Assembly: GCA_030760725.1 (NCBI GenBank)
Contig: JASWHV010000019.1
Location: forward strand, 38,071,944 to 38,135,943
Reading direction: 5' to 3'
DNA: 64,000 bases
Origin: Neostapfia colusana
Lineage: Eukaryota > Streptophyta > Magnoliopsida > Poales > Poaceae
Shown: one piece after another, positions 26,054 to 37,488 of the stretch
Numbering within the stretch: the first letter of the stretch is position 1
Layout: each line of letters opens with the position of its first letter
Notes under the pieces: model-generated
Told to the model about the DNA's origin: nothing
Seen by the model: only the letters and a program-made list of their open reading frames with translations
Database searches by the model: none
Program-made: the position numbers and the translations under genes

Positions 26054-29000
26054 TGACACGACCCCCTTTGGTCTTGTCGAGCCAGGATCACGCCGAGGGG
26101 TGCTGCGTTGCACCGCACCGTATAACACACGTCAAAGGTGCAAAGCGGAAGCGGAAGTTTTATTACATAAACAAGTTTATGAACATGTTTACATCAAAAT
26201 AAGTTCAGTCTACACTCGCGGGCGTAGACTAAGCATCAAGTGCACGTTCAGCCCTCGAACGTGTCCTTCCTAGCACACACGCACACTAACTCTGCGGCGC
26301 GCATGACTCCCACTCGACGGGGTTCCCCTCCTGGGGTTCCGTCTCCTCTTCGGGAGTCCCTTCCTCATAGAACCCTGCAAAAGCTTCAAACACAAGCAGT
26401 GAGCACGAAGGCTCAGCAAGTCTGACCCGTCTCACCTAAACATGGAACTTCTACATGAGGGTAATGGGTGGCGTGAGGTAAAAATCATTTGCAAGGACTC
26501 GCCTAATTAGTAGAACCTTACTTTCAAGTTTTAGCAGCAGGTTGTGGAGAACCTTACGCTAAGGCACATGAGAGAGCCGCAATCAAACAAGAAACGCATT
26601 TCTCTCATGTACTTTGCCCAAAGTTGAAAAGAACTTTAATTAGCTCTAAGCTACAGCATATCATTAACAATCAATGTCCAGCTTTCAATCAGCAACATTT
26701 TAACATGTAACTAGCCTGTTCTTTCTACGTCACGGTACAGTGAACAAGTGGTACTCACTGACCGCGAGGGACGGCGATTATAATCGATTTACACCTGCAG
26801 GGTTACCCGAACAACCCGTCACGTACGCCCGTACTCGATGTTGCCTACAACAACCATCACGGACGATGTACGCGAATACCTTTCACCCGTCAGCCAAATA
26901 TTGAACCGGTCCCATCGTCCCGAGCAAGAGGTCTCTGCACGCGCATCTCCGTGCCGCCAGCCGATTTACACCTCGAGCTCTCAACCTACCCTCTGAACGA
27001 CGGGCAATGCCTCAATACCCAGCTACCCGAGTTACATCAGTTTCCCGGTTCCCATATAGCCGGTAGGTCTTCGGTACTGTTCTAGCTTGTTCAACAGTCC
27101 CGCACACGGCTCGGTCCTCAATCGACACAAGCGGAGCTACAGCACACAGGCCCCAAAGTCCTGCTGCCCTTACTCTCCGCTCGGTCTCATTTTCTTGCCA
27201 TGTGTATCATGTGCTATCTCTACCCGAGCAATGTGCCTCTAGCCTATTCTCGCGAGTAGTTCCAACTACTCGACTTGTACCGAATCCTACTCTATCCTAG
27301 CAGTGCAGTAGCTAACGGAGTTTGCAATCCTAAACCCCAACCCATGGTTTTCTTGGCTATGCAGTGGGGTTTCCAAACAAGACTCTAATGCACAGAATAA
27401 AGGAAACAAGTATGTGCTCAAAACAATAAAAATTTGTAAAATGGTTAATGCAAACCGGAGCTTGCCTTTCTGCTCTTGGTCGTAGGGTAGCTGTTCCTCC
27501 GGAGTAACGAAGTCTAGGACTTCGGGTTCCTCCTCGACCTTAGCGACTACATGATAGAAACAATACATGTATTAATTTAATGCATTTGTATTAAGTTTGA
27601 AGTTGTGAAGTCTATAACCTTTGCTAGATAGACCTAATGACTGTGAAACTTTTACTGTGGCTTGGTTACAACGTAAACAGAGACCTGGTCAAGTTTTAGT
27701 TGCAGCAAAGCTCATTTGAGCCCTCCACAAATAATTATGTCCTTGACCTTAATTGGAACTCTTAGGGTGTTCTAGGAATTTTCATGAGACAAACTATGAA
27801 TTTCTGAAAACTAGATTTTCAGAGGGTTCTAATGGAGTTGGTCTCACTTAATTTGGAAGTCTCTAACTAAAGATATGAGCTAAACAATTTCAGAGAAAAT
27901 TCTGAAAATGTTTCTGAACATTTTCTATTTTCTCTGGAATAGTTTCACTAATCACACCATTAGGTGGGTTAAATGAGCTCAAATGGATCTTAAATTTTTA
28001 TGGTAGTTCAAGGATATTTTGGTGAACATCTCAGCAAAATTTCAGGATTTTCCTCCAAAGGATTCTCCAGTTAAAATTCCTAACAGTTTAAACTTTAAGG
28101 AATTAATTCTGGAGAAATAAAGAATTTCATGAAGTGAAACTTGATTTTCTGGAAAGTGCCCAGAGAGCTGAATCCAGCAAAATTTGGTTCACTCAATTTG
28201 GAGCTTTCTAGCCAAAGTTATAAGGATTTGAAGTTTGAAGGAAACCTGAAAATCGGGGAAAAGTTTAAACTCGCGCGTGGGCCCAGGGGACACGCGTCGC
28301 ATGCCTAGGCGATGGCACATCGCGGCCCACAAGGATTTTGCGCGCCAGCACACCTGATCCTGGCCGCAGTCGGATCCCGATTCAAAATATCGGCCGCTGA
28401 CAGCTGGGGTCCACCCCCTTCTTCAACCTCGCGACACCCGCGCCCCGCCGCCGAGGGATCTCGCCGGAGAGCTCGCCGCCGGCTGCTGTACAGCTCCAAA
28501 CTTCTCGATTCTGGCCGCCCCTGCCTACTTTTACTCGGGGAACAGGATTCTAGGGTCAGCTGCTCATGACAATGGCCGGAGCATGGTCGGCGACGAGCCG
28601 CCACCTCGGAACGACTTCGGCCATGTCGGCTGACCACCCTAGCACCTCAGCTACTTGGGAAATTGGTCGGGGAGCATCAGTGGACCTTAGAGAAGGTCGA
28701 CGTGAGCTCGAGGCAGCTCAGGGAAGGCCCGAAATAGGTCCTCACCGTGCGCCCGATGCCGCCCGTTCGCTCCGCCATTAGTAGACCTCAAATTCCGCCG
28801 GGCACAAAGGTTCTCCGGCCCAGAGTTGTGAAGGCAACTTGTGCGTTACCGTGTCTAGCTTGTGTGAGAGCGGCCTGAGGCCCTCTAATCCTTTCTAGAG
28901 CATGAATTAAACAGAATCGTACCCGAAGGTCGTTCTGCACACAGAAAGGGGAAAAGTGGAAATTCGCCGCCGGTGAGCAACCACTCGAGCTGTGGCTCGG

Positions 29001-30094
29001 GGATGAGCAGCACCGGTCACCCGCGCGTACAAGGGTGCCTTGGCTCGGGCGTGACAACGCCCTGGTTGGGCTGTCCACGAGAGCCCGAGGTGCGGCGGTT
29101 CCAAGTTCCGATTTTGATCTTTCGGCACAGCCGATATCACTCGGTTTCAACCGAATTCTAGCAACGGGGAGGATGGAGGAAGGTCTCTAGTACCTTGCTG
29201 GGGCTCTGGAGTGGAAGGAGGGAGCTGCGATCGGCGTTCTCCGATCAAGTCCGAGCTGCGGAAGTTTTCGGCCGGCGCTGAGTTCTTGCGGGGAAGAACG
29301 GTGGTGCCTCGGCCGAGGAGGGGGCAGGCGCCTTAAGAAGGCTCTGCACCGCCTCATGCCCGCGCGTGGGCAAGCAGCTGGTGGCGCGGCGGCTGGCCTC
29401 GGTGGCGATCACCGCTGCGGCTCGGCGACCCGAGTGAAAAAGTCTCAGTCGGTTTGATCTGAGCAGTGGCTGACATGTGGGTCCCACCTCCAGTTTTAAC
29501 CTCTGAAATTTACTCCTAATCACTGTTGTAACCAGTGAACCCCATACTACCCATGGCAATTCAAATTATCCACCCATGAGCCATTTGAATTGATCAAAGT
29601 TCAAATGAGGTTTGGTTTGAATGAATTTCAGCACAAGTTCAGTTTGAAATTCAAATAAAGTTTGAATTTCTCCCACTTAGCTCATGTCAAGATCAACTCC
29701 AAATGGAGTGAAAATTGGTGTGTGAGCTCACAAAAATGTGCTGAGTAAGAATATGCCCCCCACTTTTAAATTCATTGGATAAAAACAGTTTGAATTTGAA
29801 TATGGTTTCAAACTGCCCTCTTCCTAACTATACCCAAACTGACCTCAAAAAGGTTTTGAATTTGGGTGAAACTTGGCATGGACATCCTTAGTAAAGTGTA
29901 GGAGTTTTCATATGTCCAGCCCATCTATATCACATGTGGGAAATACCACTTTTGCAATATGTAAGTTTGTTCTCTAATGAGCATGTTGATAATTGTTACT
30001 TGCTCTTCATTTGTGTTCATCATACTTCCTCAAATGAGGTGTGTGGTGTGGTGATGAACACTGCAAATATGTGTCAAAAACTGAGGCCCTTACA
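26054..30094 (-). repeat. C1: solo LTR of family C (4041 bp)
   Basis: On its own strand it starts TGTAAGGGCCTCAG and ends GGGGTCGTGTCA, flanked by perfect TSDs ACTCC. No internal domain is present, so it formed by recombination between the two LTRs of a full element. It gives the full length of the family-C LTR, including the ~870-bp end missing from the 5' LTR of C2. It contains GTGGGTCCCAC (29477-29487), hairpin CGAGTAGTT-CC-AACTACTCG (27253-27272) and the palindrome CGATTATAATCG (26775-26786). Confidence 0.95.
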
Positions 30095-30099
30095 ACTCC
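30095..30099. repeat. TSD of solo LTR C1, right copy (ACTCC)
   Basis: Matches 26049-26053 exactly. Confidence 0.93.
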
Positions 30100-30588
30100 T
30101 AGGCGAGTCTTTTCGCAAATTACAGGATTAGGTCTTAAGTTACCCTCATGTAGGGTTGCATGCTTTAGGAGAGACGGTTAAGTCTTGCTGAGCCGTTGTG
30201 CTCACTCTTGCTATATAAGTTGTTTTGCAGGTTAAAACCGACGCTATAAAGAAGGTTGTTCGGTGAGACTCATGAACTTCCGAATCATGTATCACATGGA
30301 GAACCTAGCCGCTGCCAAGTCTTCGTGTTGCTAGCGAGAGGAGTCCGCGGGCTGGACCTCTTCTCGGGTGCTTCGTAGTTATTCGACGTGAGCTGTTTAT
30401 AGACTTCCGCTGTAGCTATTTTATGTAAATTATTTACAAAGAACATTTGTAAGCTTCCGCTTTGATTTATGTAATACATTGTCCCTTATATGTGTGCTGT
30501 TGGGTGCCGCATAACACGGCACCACCCAATGCGATTCCTGGGCAAGGTGCCCCGGCCCCGTGACTGAGCGGGACGGCGGGCCCTCTTA

Positions 30589-31527
30589 TGTTGGTTGATA
30601 AAAAATTAAAGAGATGCAATGGATGTAGAATATATAGCACTAATGAAAAAAAACCAGATATTTACTTCCATCCCAGAATGTGAGAAATGCTATTGACTAA
30701 AAGTGGGTCTATAAGATCAAAAGAATGGTAGCTAGACAGTTATAAGGTACGCTTGATGGTAAAAGATTTCAAACAAAGATATGATATAATCTATGAGGAC
30801 ACACTTAGTCATGTTGTTTAAAGTTGTCACTATTAGAACGATTTAATCTATTGTTATGTCTTGAGGGTAGAGTCTATGACAGTTGGATGTACAAAATGCA
30901 TTTCTTCACGAAGTCTTGGAAGAAGACATTTATATGAAACAATGTGCAGGGTATGATAAACTCTCTTTATCGGACTATGTTTGCAAGCTTAGCAAGGTGA
31001 TATATGGCTTAAAATAGACTCCTAGAGCATTCTATGCATGACTAAGTACTAAGCTATTTGACTAGGGGTTTAAAGCTTCAAAGGCGAATGCATATCTACT
31101 TTTCTACAGTAAAAGAGATATTACAATTTTCTTGTTGATTTATGTTGATGATATTATTGTTGTCGCTTCTGTGTGCAGTGCAACTACAATATTATTACAT
31201 AATCTTGAAAAGAAGTTTACCTTAAAGTGTTTGAGATACATTAATTATTTTTCTGGTATTAATGTAAGCAAAGTATTCCATGGTGTAAAGTTGAGCCAGG
31301 AAAATATGCTTCAGATATATTACGAAGGACAAGAATGAGTGCTCGCAAGCTAGTTAGCACCCTTTTGACTACACCTGAAAAATTCAGTGAATGATGATAC
31401 TTTACATGGACCAAATGATATAACATGATATAGCAGTGTTATTAGAGTATTACAATATTTAACATTGACAAGATGTGATATTTCCTTTCCTATGAATAGG
31501 GTTTGTCGATTTCTACATGCTCCAACT
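30589..31527 (+). pseudogene. pol: Element E: decayed Ty1-copia reverse transcriptase fragment
   Basis: Interrupted plus-strand reading frames resemble a copia reverse transcriptase. QLDVQNAFLH and EEDIYMKQ lie near 30875-30950, a degenerate YGLK(stop)TPRAF near 31000, and the catalytic YVDDIIV near 31141. The longest intact stretch is 31132-31338. Many stops and frame changes make it the most degraded coding remnant in the window and probably one of the oldest layers. It is cut on the left by B-prime and on the right by C2 at 31528; the remainder may resume beyond the right edge of the window. Confidence 0.85.
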
Positions 31528-34500
31528 TGTAAGGGCCTCAGTTTTTGACACATGTTTGAAGTGTCATCACCACACACACACCTCATTTGTAGCAAGTTGA
31601 TAAACACATTGGAAGAGCAAGTAACCACCATCAACATGCTCATTAGGGAACAAACTCACATATTGCAAGGGTGGTATTTTCCACATGTGATATAGGGGCT
31701 GGGCATATGAAAAACTACTACACATTGCTAGGAATGCCCATGCCAAGTTTCACACAAATTCAAAACCTTTTGAGGTCATTTTGAGGTGTAGCTAGAAAAA
31801 GGGCAGTTTGAAACTACATTCAAATTCAAACTGTTTTTATCCCATGAATTCAAAAATGGGAGACATATTCTTACTCAGCACATTTTTGTGAGCTCACACT
31901 CCAATTTTCACTCCATTTGGAGTTGATCTTGACATGAGCTAAGTGGGGCAAATTCAAACCTTATTTGAATTTCAAACTAAACATGTGCTGAAATTTATCC
32001 AAACCAAACCCAGTTTGAATTCAAACCAATTCAAATGGCTCACGGGTGAATAATTTGAATCACCATGTATTTTGGGGCTCACTGTTTACAACAGTGATGA
32101 CGAGTTAATTTCAGAGGTTAAACTTGAGGGTGGGACCCACATGTCATAGAGACAAGAGGGGAGACTTGCACACAAAGTCACAGCCTCGGTGGGAAATTCC
32201 ACCGAGCAGCTGCCGGCTGTGCCACCGAGAAGCAACCGGCGCCACCAGCTGCTTCTCCCTTCGCGCGCTGGTGCCCAGGGCGGCTTGCTTGCGCCTCCAC
32301 ATGACCGGCACCGCCTCAGCCCGAGCGAAGACCGGCTGGCTTTATCCCCTCGCGTGCGACCTCAAGCAGCGGCAGTCTGTTCTCCCCGAGCTCTCGGTCG
32401 ATTGGAAAAACCCAGCAAACGATCGCCCCTTTCCGTCCCTGAGCTGCTAGACAGCACCCTGAGATCGCACTCCACCTCCCCAACAACAAAAACCCCGAGC
32501 TCCGACCTCCCTTGCCCGAGAACGATCGCCACAGCGGCGACCTAACCTCCGCCGAAGGTCAGGCGCTCGTGGACAGCGTTCCACAGGAGCTTTCACGGTC
32601 CAGCAAGAGAGGCAACAGGAGCGCGTGACCACCGTGTTGCTCTCCTCCAAGTTTGGAAGCAAACCGCGAAGAATCCGCTACGAATTTCCAGATTTTGCTC
32701 CGGCGGTCTTAAACCGAGCTTCCGGTACGGATTCTTTGAATTCCCGCTCTATGATCCTTCTTAAGTTATCAAATCTTGCACATAGGTGCTGGACTAGCCG
32801 GCGATCAGTTTCCTTTCTGCATCCGTGGTATGAAACCTACTAGAAGTGACGAATTTTGAGCTCGATCGAGGACGTTCATGGCGGGCACGATCGGTCACAC
32901 GGTGCCGACCAACTTGCCGCCATCTTTGAACTCCTTTGAAACCTTGTCGAGCTTCTTAGAGGTGTACTGATGCTGTAGAACTAATTGTTCGAGGTCTTGG
33001 CGGGTTAGAACCCACGGCCAACGGCGCCGAACCTCAACTGAGGCCGCCGCACGTCGCCGGGTTATTTCCTGTCACCGCCAGCTCGAACTAACCCCGCAGA
33101 CGTGTGATAGCCGGCAGCGGCAATCCGGCGAGCTGCGGGTCTGCTCTGGCGAGGGAGGCGGCGCGGGCGCGAGGGAGCGTCGGGAGGAAGAAGAAGACGC
33201 GGGGCCCAGCCGTCAGTGACTTAAAAATTCAAATCGGGATCGGGTGCGGCTGGGATCCAATGTGCTGGTGCGCAGGAACCCCGTAGACCCCGGTGTGCCA
33301 ACGCCTCAGTGCGCAACACGTGTCCCCGTGGCCCACCCGCAAGTTTAAACTTTTTCCCGATTTTCAGATTTCCTTAAAACTTCAAATCCTCATAACTTTG
33401 GCTAGAAAGCTCCAAATCGAGTGAACCAAATTTTGTTGGATTCAGCTCCCTGAGTACTTTCCAGCAAATCAAGTTTCACTTCATGAAAACCCTTAATTCT
33501 CTATAATTAATTCCTCAAATTTTAAAATGTTTGGAATTTTAACTGGAGAATCCCTTGCAGGAAAATTCTGAAATTTTGCTGGGATGTTCACCAAAATATC
33601 CCTGAACAACCATAAAAAATTCAGATCCATTTGAGCTCATTTGATCCACCTAATGGTGTGATTAGTGAAACTGTTCCAAAGAAAATAGAAAATATTCAGA
33701 AACATTTTCAGAATTTTCTCTGAAATTGTTTAGCTCATATCTTTAGCCGGGAACCTTCAAATTAAATGAGACCAACTCCATTAGAACCCTCTGAAAATCT
33801 AGTTTTCAGAAAGTCATAGCTTGTTTCATGAAAATCCTTAGAACACCCTAAAAGCCTTCAATTAAGGTCAAGTACATAATTAATTATGGTGGGCTCAAAT
33901 GAGCTTTGCTGCAACTAAAACTTGACCAAGTCTCTGTTTAGGTTGTAACCAAGCCACAGTAAAAGTTTCACAGTATTTGGATCTGTCTAGTGAGACTTAG
34001 AAGGTTCACATGCTTAAAACTCAATTCCAATGCATTTAATTAATACATGTACTGTTTATATCATGTAGTCACTAAGGTCGAGGAGGAATCCGAAGTCCTA
34101 GACTTCGTTACTCTGGAGGAGCAGCTAGCCTACGACCAAGAGCAGCAAGGCAAGCTCCGGTTTGCATTAACCTTTTTACAAATTTTTATTGTTTTGAGCA
34201 CTTACTTGAGTACCCTTATTCCTTGCATTAGAGTCTTGTCTGGAAACCCAATTGCATAGCCAAGAAAACCATGGGTTGGGTTTAGGATTGCAAAACCCCG
34301 TTAGCTACTGCAATGCTAAGATAGTGTAGGATTCGGTACAAGTCGAGTAGTTGGAACTACTCGCGAGCATAGGCTAGAGGCACTCGACTCGGGTAGAGAT
34401 AGCACATGATACACATGGCAAGAAAAAGGAGACCGAGCGGAGGGTAAGGGCAGCAGGACTTTGGGGCCTGTGTGCTATAGCTCCGCTTGTGTCGATTGAG

Positions 34501-34672
34501 GACCGAGCCGTGTGCGGGCCTGTTGAACAAGCTAGAACAGTACCGAAGACCTATCGGCTATATGGGAACCGGGAAACTGATGTAACTCGGGTAGCTGGGT
34601 GTTGAGGCATAGCTGGTCGTTCAGAGGGTAGGTTGAGAGCTCGAGGTGTAAATCGGCTGGCGGCACTGAGAT
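31528..34672 (+). repeat. C2 5' LTR, 3' end deleted (3145 of ~4040 bp)
   Basis: Starts TGTAAGGGCCTCAG and aligns with the 3' LTR from 60421. The match stops at GCACTGAGATG (34672; counterpart about 63592), losing the last ~870 bp plus PBS and leader. It contains GTGGGACCCAC at 32130-32140, the hairpin CGAGTAGTT-GG-AACTACTCG at 34344-34363, and a small frame 34047-34259 shared with the other C LTRs (62965-63177 and reverse 27287-27568). Confidence 0.92.
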
Positions 34673-34822
34673 GTCATGTTGAACAGCAGATCAGCAGTCA
34701 AATTTGCTTAAAATTTGAATTATGTTTCCAAGTTTTATGGGTTCAATGACATGTCTTATGTTATAACTAAATGGGTTACTGTTTAAATGAATATTTGACA
34801 TTTCTCAAATATATTTTTACAG
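34673..34822 (+). other. AT-rich segment ending in a splice-acceptor-like sequence
   Basis: 150 bp of T-rich sequence without homology to the LTRs. It ends in a pyrimidine-rich run and TTTTTACAG directly before the ATG of the extra ORF. This looks like the 3' end of an intron; the matching donor would lie in the deleted leader. Splicing is inferred, not shown. Confidence 0.45.
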
Positions 34823-35767
34823 ATGACAGGAGATAAGCAGTTGGAGAACGGGTGGGTGGTGTCCCACTGTTCTCACCGCAGCGGCTATCCGGAAGCATTG
34901 AGGCAGATGCTTCAATATTTCGGGTACAACCAGATGCCGCAGTACTTCACCAAGGAAGAAGGCGAGGAGGGGAACAAGACGTGTACAATCCATGTCGAAG
35001 TCCCTACAGGACCTACGCCACCCGGTTGGGTGCCGTTCACCGTCACGGTGAGAGGTAGAGAACCGGAAGGGATGTGGCAAGTGGCAGCCCGTGACACCAT
35101 GTCACGTTTTCGCCAGCTACACATGAGAGCGATGAAGGGCACTCCATACGCGCTCGTCCCGGTGGAGGGACGGGCTCATCATGTGTGGAAAGGAAGGTAC
35201 CGGGTGGCAGCCGACCCGGGTTGCCCAAGGTACAGCCCCGCGGAGGCAAACCTCAGCCTCCAGATGAGGGCGGGAAACACTGTGATGGACAGCCAAGCTG
35301 TTCATACGGAGCATCTCGCCGCAAAGCTCAAGGAGAGCACAATCCATGGAGGTCATTTCGAGAGTGCTCACAGCGCACTCCGCAATGTGCTCCTTCCGAC
35401 GATCAAGCGACTGAATGAACAACATAATCAGTTGCATCGTATGAAGAAGGCAAAGAGGAAAAGCCGCGTCGACATCGTGGCGTTGCAAGAGCTGGTACAG
35501 ACTTTAACCCAGCAGAATGAGGACCTTGCTCAAGAGTGGGACGATGCTATTGAGGAAGGGCAGGGCTGGGAAGAAGACTACAACCAAGCCATGGACGAGA
35601 TGCACGCGTTGCAGGACCTCGTACCTCTGGTATTGGGCATACCGGTGGTCTTGGGCCTTCCTGCAATGGGAGAACCCGAGATGGGAGAAGAGGTGGTAGA
35701 TCCAGAACCACCAGCAGAGGTACCGGAGGAGGACGACCCGCAGGAGGTCGAGTTCTACTCCGAGTAG
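34823..35767 (+). CDS. Additional ORF upstream of gag, 314 aa, function unknown
   Basis: An intact frame between the 5' LTR and gag; I do not recognise a named family. Residues 22-103 follow a helix-strand-strand-strand-helix order with spacing like a double-stranded-RNA-binding domain: a helix (PEALRQMLQYFGY), the segment MPQYFTKEEG, a strand CTIHVEV, a strand PFTVTVRG, then an alanine-containing helix (WQVAARDTMSRFRQL). Residues 160-265 are mostly helical, with a basic patch KKAKRKSR (208-215) and a probable coiled coil (about 216-265). The C-terminal 30 residues are acidic and proline-rich. No signal peptide is evident. Extra ORFs before gag are known in several plant Ty3 lineages. The RNA-binding idea is inference from layout only. 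The start ATG follows directly after an acceptor-like TTTTACAG. Confidence 0.75.
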   Translation: MTGDKQLENGWVVSHCSHRSGYPEALRQMLQYFGYNQMPQYFTKEEGEEGNKTCTIHVEVPTGPTPPGWVPFTVTVRGREPEGMWQVAARDTMSRFRQLHMRAMKGTPYALVPVEGRAHHVWKGRYRVAADPGCPRYSPAEANLSLQMRAGNTVMDSQAVHTEHLAAKLKESTIHGGHFESAHSALRNVLLPTIKRLNEQHNQLHRMKKAKRKSRVDIVALQELVQTLTQQNEDLAQEWDDAIEEGQGWEEDYNQAMDEMHALQDLVPLVLGIPVVLGLPAMGEPEMGEEVVDPEPPAEVPEEDDPQEVEFYSE

Positions 35768-36039
35768 GGGGTTACAGTTCCCAAGTAGGGCATCTAGAGT
35801 AGTGTAACCCAACTTTTGTAATCGGTGACATGTCGTGTAAGCAGTAGCGTATGTATAGGCAGTGACGACATGAGAACGACTTCTCGGAGACCCGAGAATA
35901 ATGTATCTTGTATAAAGTTTATGCTTTATCAATATATGTGGATGTTGTGCAAATTATTCATGTGTCACTTCAATACCTACTGTTGCATATGGAATTTTAA
36001 GTAAGACATATGCTAATCGCTGCTGTTTTGAATTTCAGA
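35768..36039 (+). other. Spacer between extra ORF and gag with acceptor-like end
   Basis: Contains no reading frame. It ends TTTTGAATTTCAGA immediately before the gag ATG, a good 3' splice-site context, and has donor-like GTAAGC near 35838. It may be an intron that lets gag be made from a spliced RNA; this is inference. Confidence 0.4.
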
Positions 36040-37488
36040 ATGACGCGTACTCGTGCCAACCCGGACGTTGGGGGTACTAGCCAAGGGGGAGAGAACTCCC
36101 AACAGCCTCCCGAGGATTCCTCGGGACAGCAGCAGCAACAGCAACAGCAAACACCGCCACCGCCACTGCCAACGGTTACATTGGCCGACATCGTCGCGGC
36201 AATGGCGGGTTCACATCAGAAGCACACGGAGTTGCTGCAAACTCTTATCGCCAATACGTCTCGCCCAGAGAGACGTCAAGATCGTGAGGAGCGTCAACAG
36301 ATCTCCTACTCCGACTTCCTGGCTACTCATCCCCCGGTATTCTCAAGGGTGGATGAACCTCTCGACGCGGACAATTGGCTCCGCGCGATAGAGATGAAGT
36401 TTGGGCTGCTCCAAATAAGTGAGCAGCGCAAGACTCAGTTCGCGGTCCAGCAGCTCCAAGGATCCGCGAGCACGTGGTGGGAAAACTTCTGTGCTTCACA
36501 GCCCACCGACCGAGTTATGACCTGGACGGAATTCTGGACGGCCTTCAGGGCCTATCACATACCGCCAGGTCTGATGAAGAGGAAGACGCAGGAGTTCCTA
36601 CACCTGCAGCAAGGGAGCAGGAACGCGCTGGAATACTCCAGGGTGTTCAACGATCTCGCGCTTTATGCGTCGTATCATGCCGATACCAACGAGAAGCGGC
36701 GGGACCACTTTTACCAGGGGCTTAACCCGCTCCTGAAGGACAAGCTGGCGATATTCAATCGCGGCAGCCTCAACGACATCATTGATGCTGCGATTGTTCA
36801 AGAGGACTCGGGCAAGGAGTTAGCAGCGGCGGAGAGAAAGCGAAGCGCGCCGCAAAGCAGTGGAGAAGGAGGCGGTCCTTCTCAGAAGTTTCGGATGGTG
36901 AATCGCCCACCATCAGGTCCACGCTGGCAGCCACCCCAGAGGTCGATGCCGTTCCACAGTCGACCGTACTCATCACCGTCGTTCAGGCCGGCACTGCCAG
37001 TACCACCTCCGCAACAACAGCAGCAGCGGGCGATGCCGCGTGCGTATGCACCTCAGCAGAGCATGCCGAGCTTTCATCCCCCAAGCACCGCACAAGCAGC
37101 GGCCACATGTTACAAGTGTGGTCATCCAGGACACTTCGCCAGCAGTTGCGCGGAGAGGCAAGGCCGCGGAGTTGCACCACAGCTTCCGGGGAGGAATCAA
37201 CCCCGGAACCCTACTAATGCGCGGCGGGCAAACCCTAGGCCCGGCACCGTTCACCAGCTTGCCATAGAGGACGTGCCGGAGGGTGAGCCAATCCTTGCGG
37301 GCATGTTCCAACTCCACCAGCATCCCGCCATAGTACTGTTTGATTCACGCGCCACACATAGCTTCATTAGCCAAACTTTCATTGATAAATATAGCTTGCA
37401 AATACTACCCACCGATAGTCCTTATGTGATCTGTTCACCGGGTGGGAAAATTTCAGCAAGCATGATGGTCCCAAAAGCGCCATTGTGA
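36040..37488 (+). pseudogene. gag: C2 gag and protease, ended by nonsense codon
   Basis: Frame 36040-37488 gives 482 codons from MTRTRANPDV; an in-frame ATG at 36010 exists, but the gag-like sequence starts at 36040. Features in order: a glutamine tract then prolines (36127-36165), capsid-type motifs NWLRAIEMKFGLL, STWWENFCA, WTEFWTAFRAYHIP and LEYSRVFNDLALYA, a second glutamine run near 37012, and a CCHC knuckle (CYKCGHPGHFASSC, 37108-37149). The protease active site reads LFDSRATHSFIS: the glycine of the usual DSGA is arginine, which should abolish or cripple activity. TGA at 37486-37488 then stops the frame; the same frame continues into reverse transcriptase. Confidence 0.93.

Larger units (their letters stand above)
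23001..30588 (+). repeat. B-prime: 3' part of an old family-B-related LTR, split by C1
   Basis: Segments 23001-26053 and 30100-30588 together align with the last two thirds of the element B LTRs, clearly from about 23520 (compare 45420 onward), with much more divergence than between B's own LTRs. They include the palindrome at 25763-25774, a TATATAA at 30212-30218 and the terminal hairpin at 30502-30527. The left part was cut off by insertion of element A; the remainder should lie left of the window. There is no PBS after the 3' end (~30588), so it is either a solo LTR or the 3' LTR of a lost element. Confidence 0.8.

Noticed and set aside
27287..27568. Frame rich in Glu/Gln shared by C LTRs (also 34047-34259, 62965-63177)
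   Set aside because: Copies of one LTR segment; the reading frame is not kept in A or B at the homologous place, so coding is unsupported.
34823..35767. Possibility that the 314-aa ORF is an ordinary host gene interrupted by transposons
   Set aside because: It sits in phase with the element layout between LTR and gag on the same strand with no other host sequence around it; an element-borne ORF is the simpler reading.
36127..36165. CAG/CAA tract considered as an independent microsatellite locus
   Set aside because: It encodes the glutamine run of C2 gag in frame and is interrupted by CAA codons.
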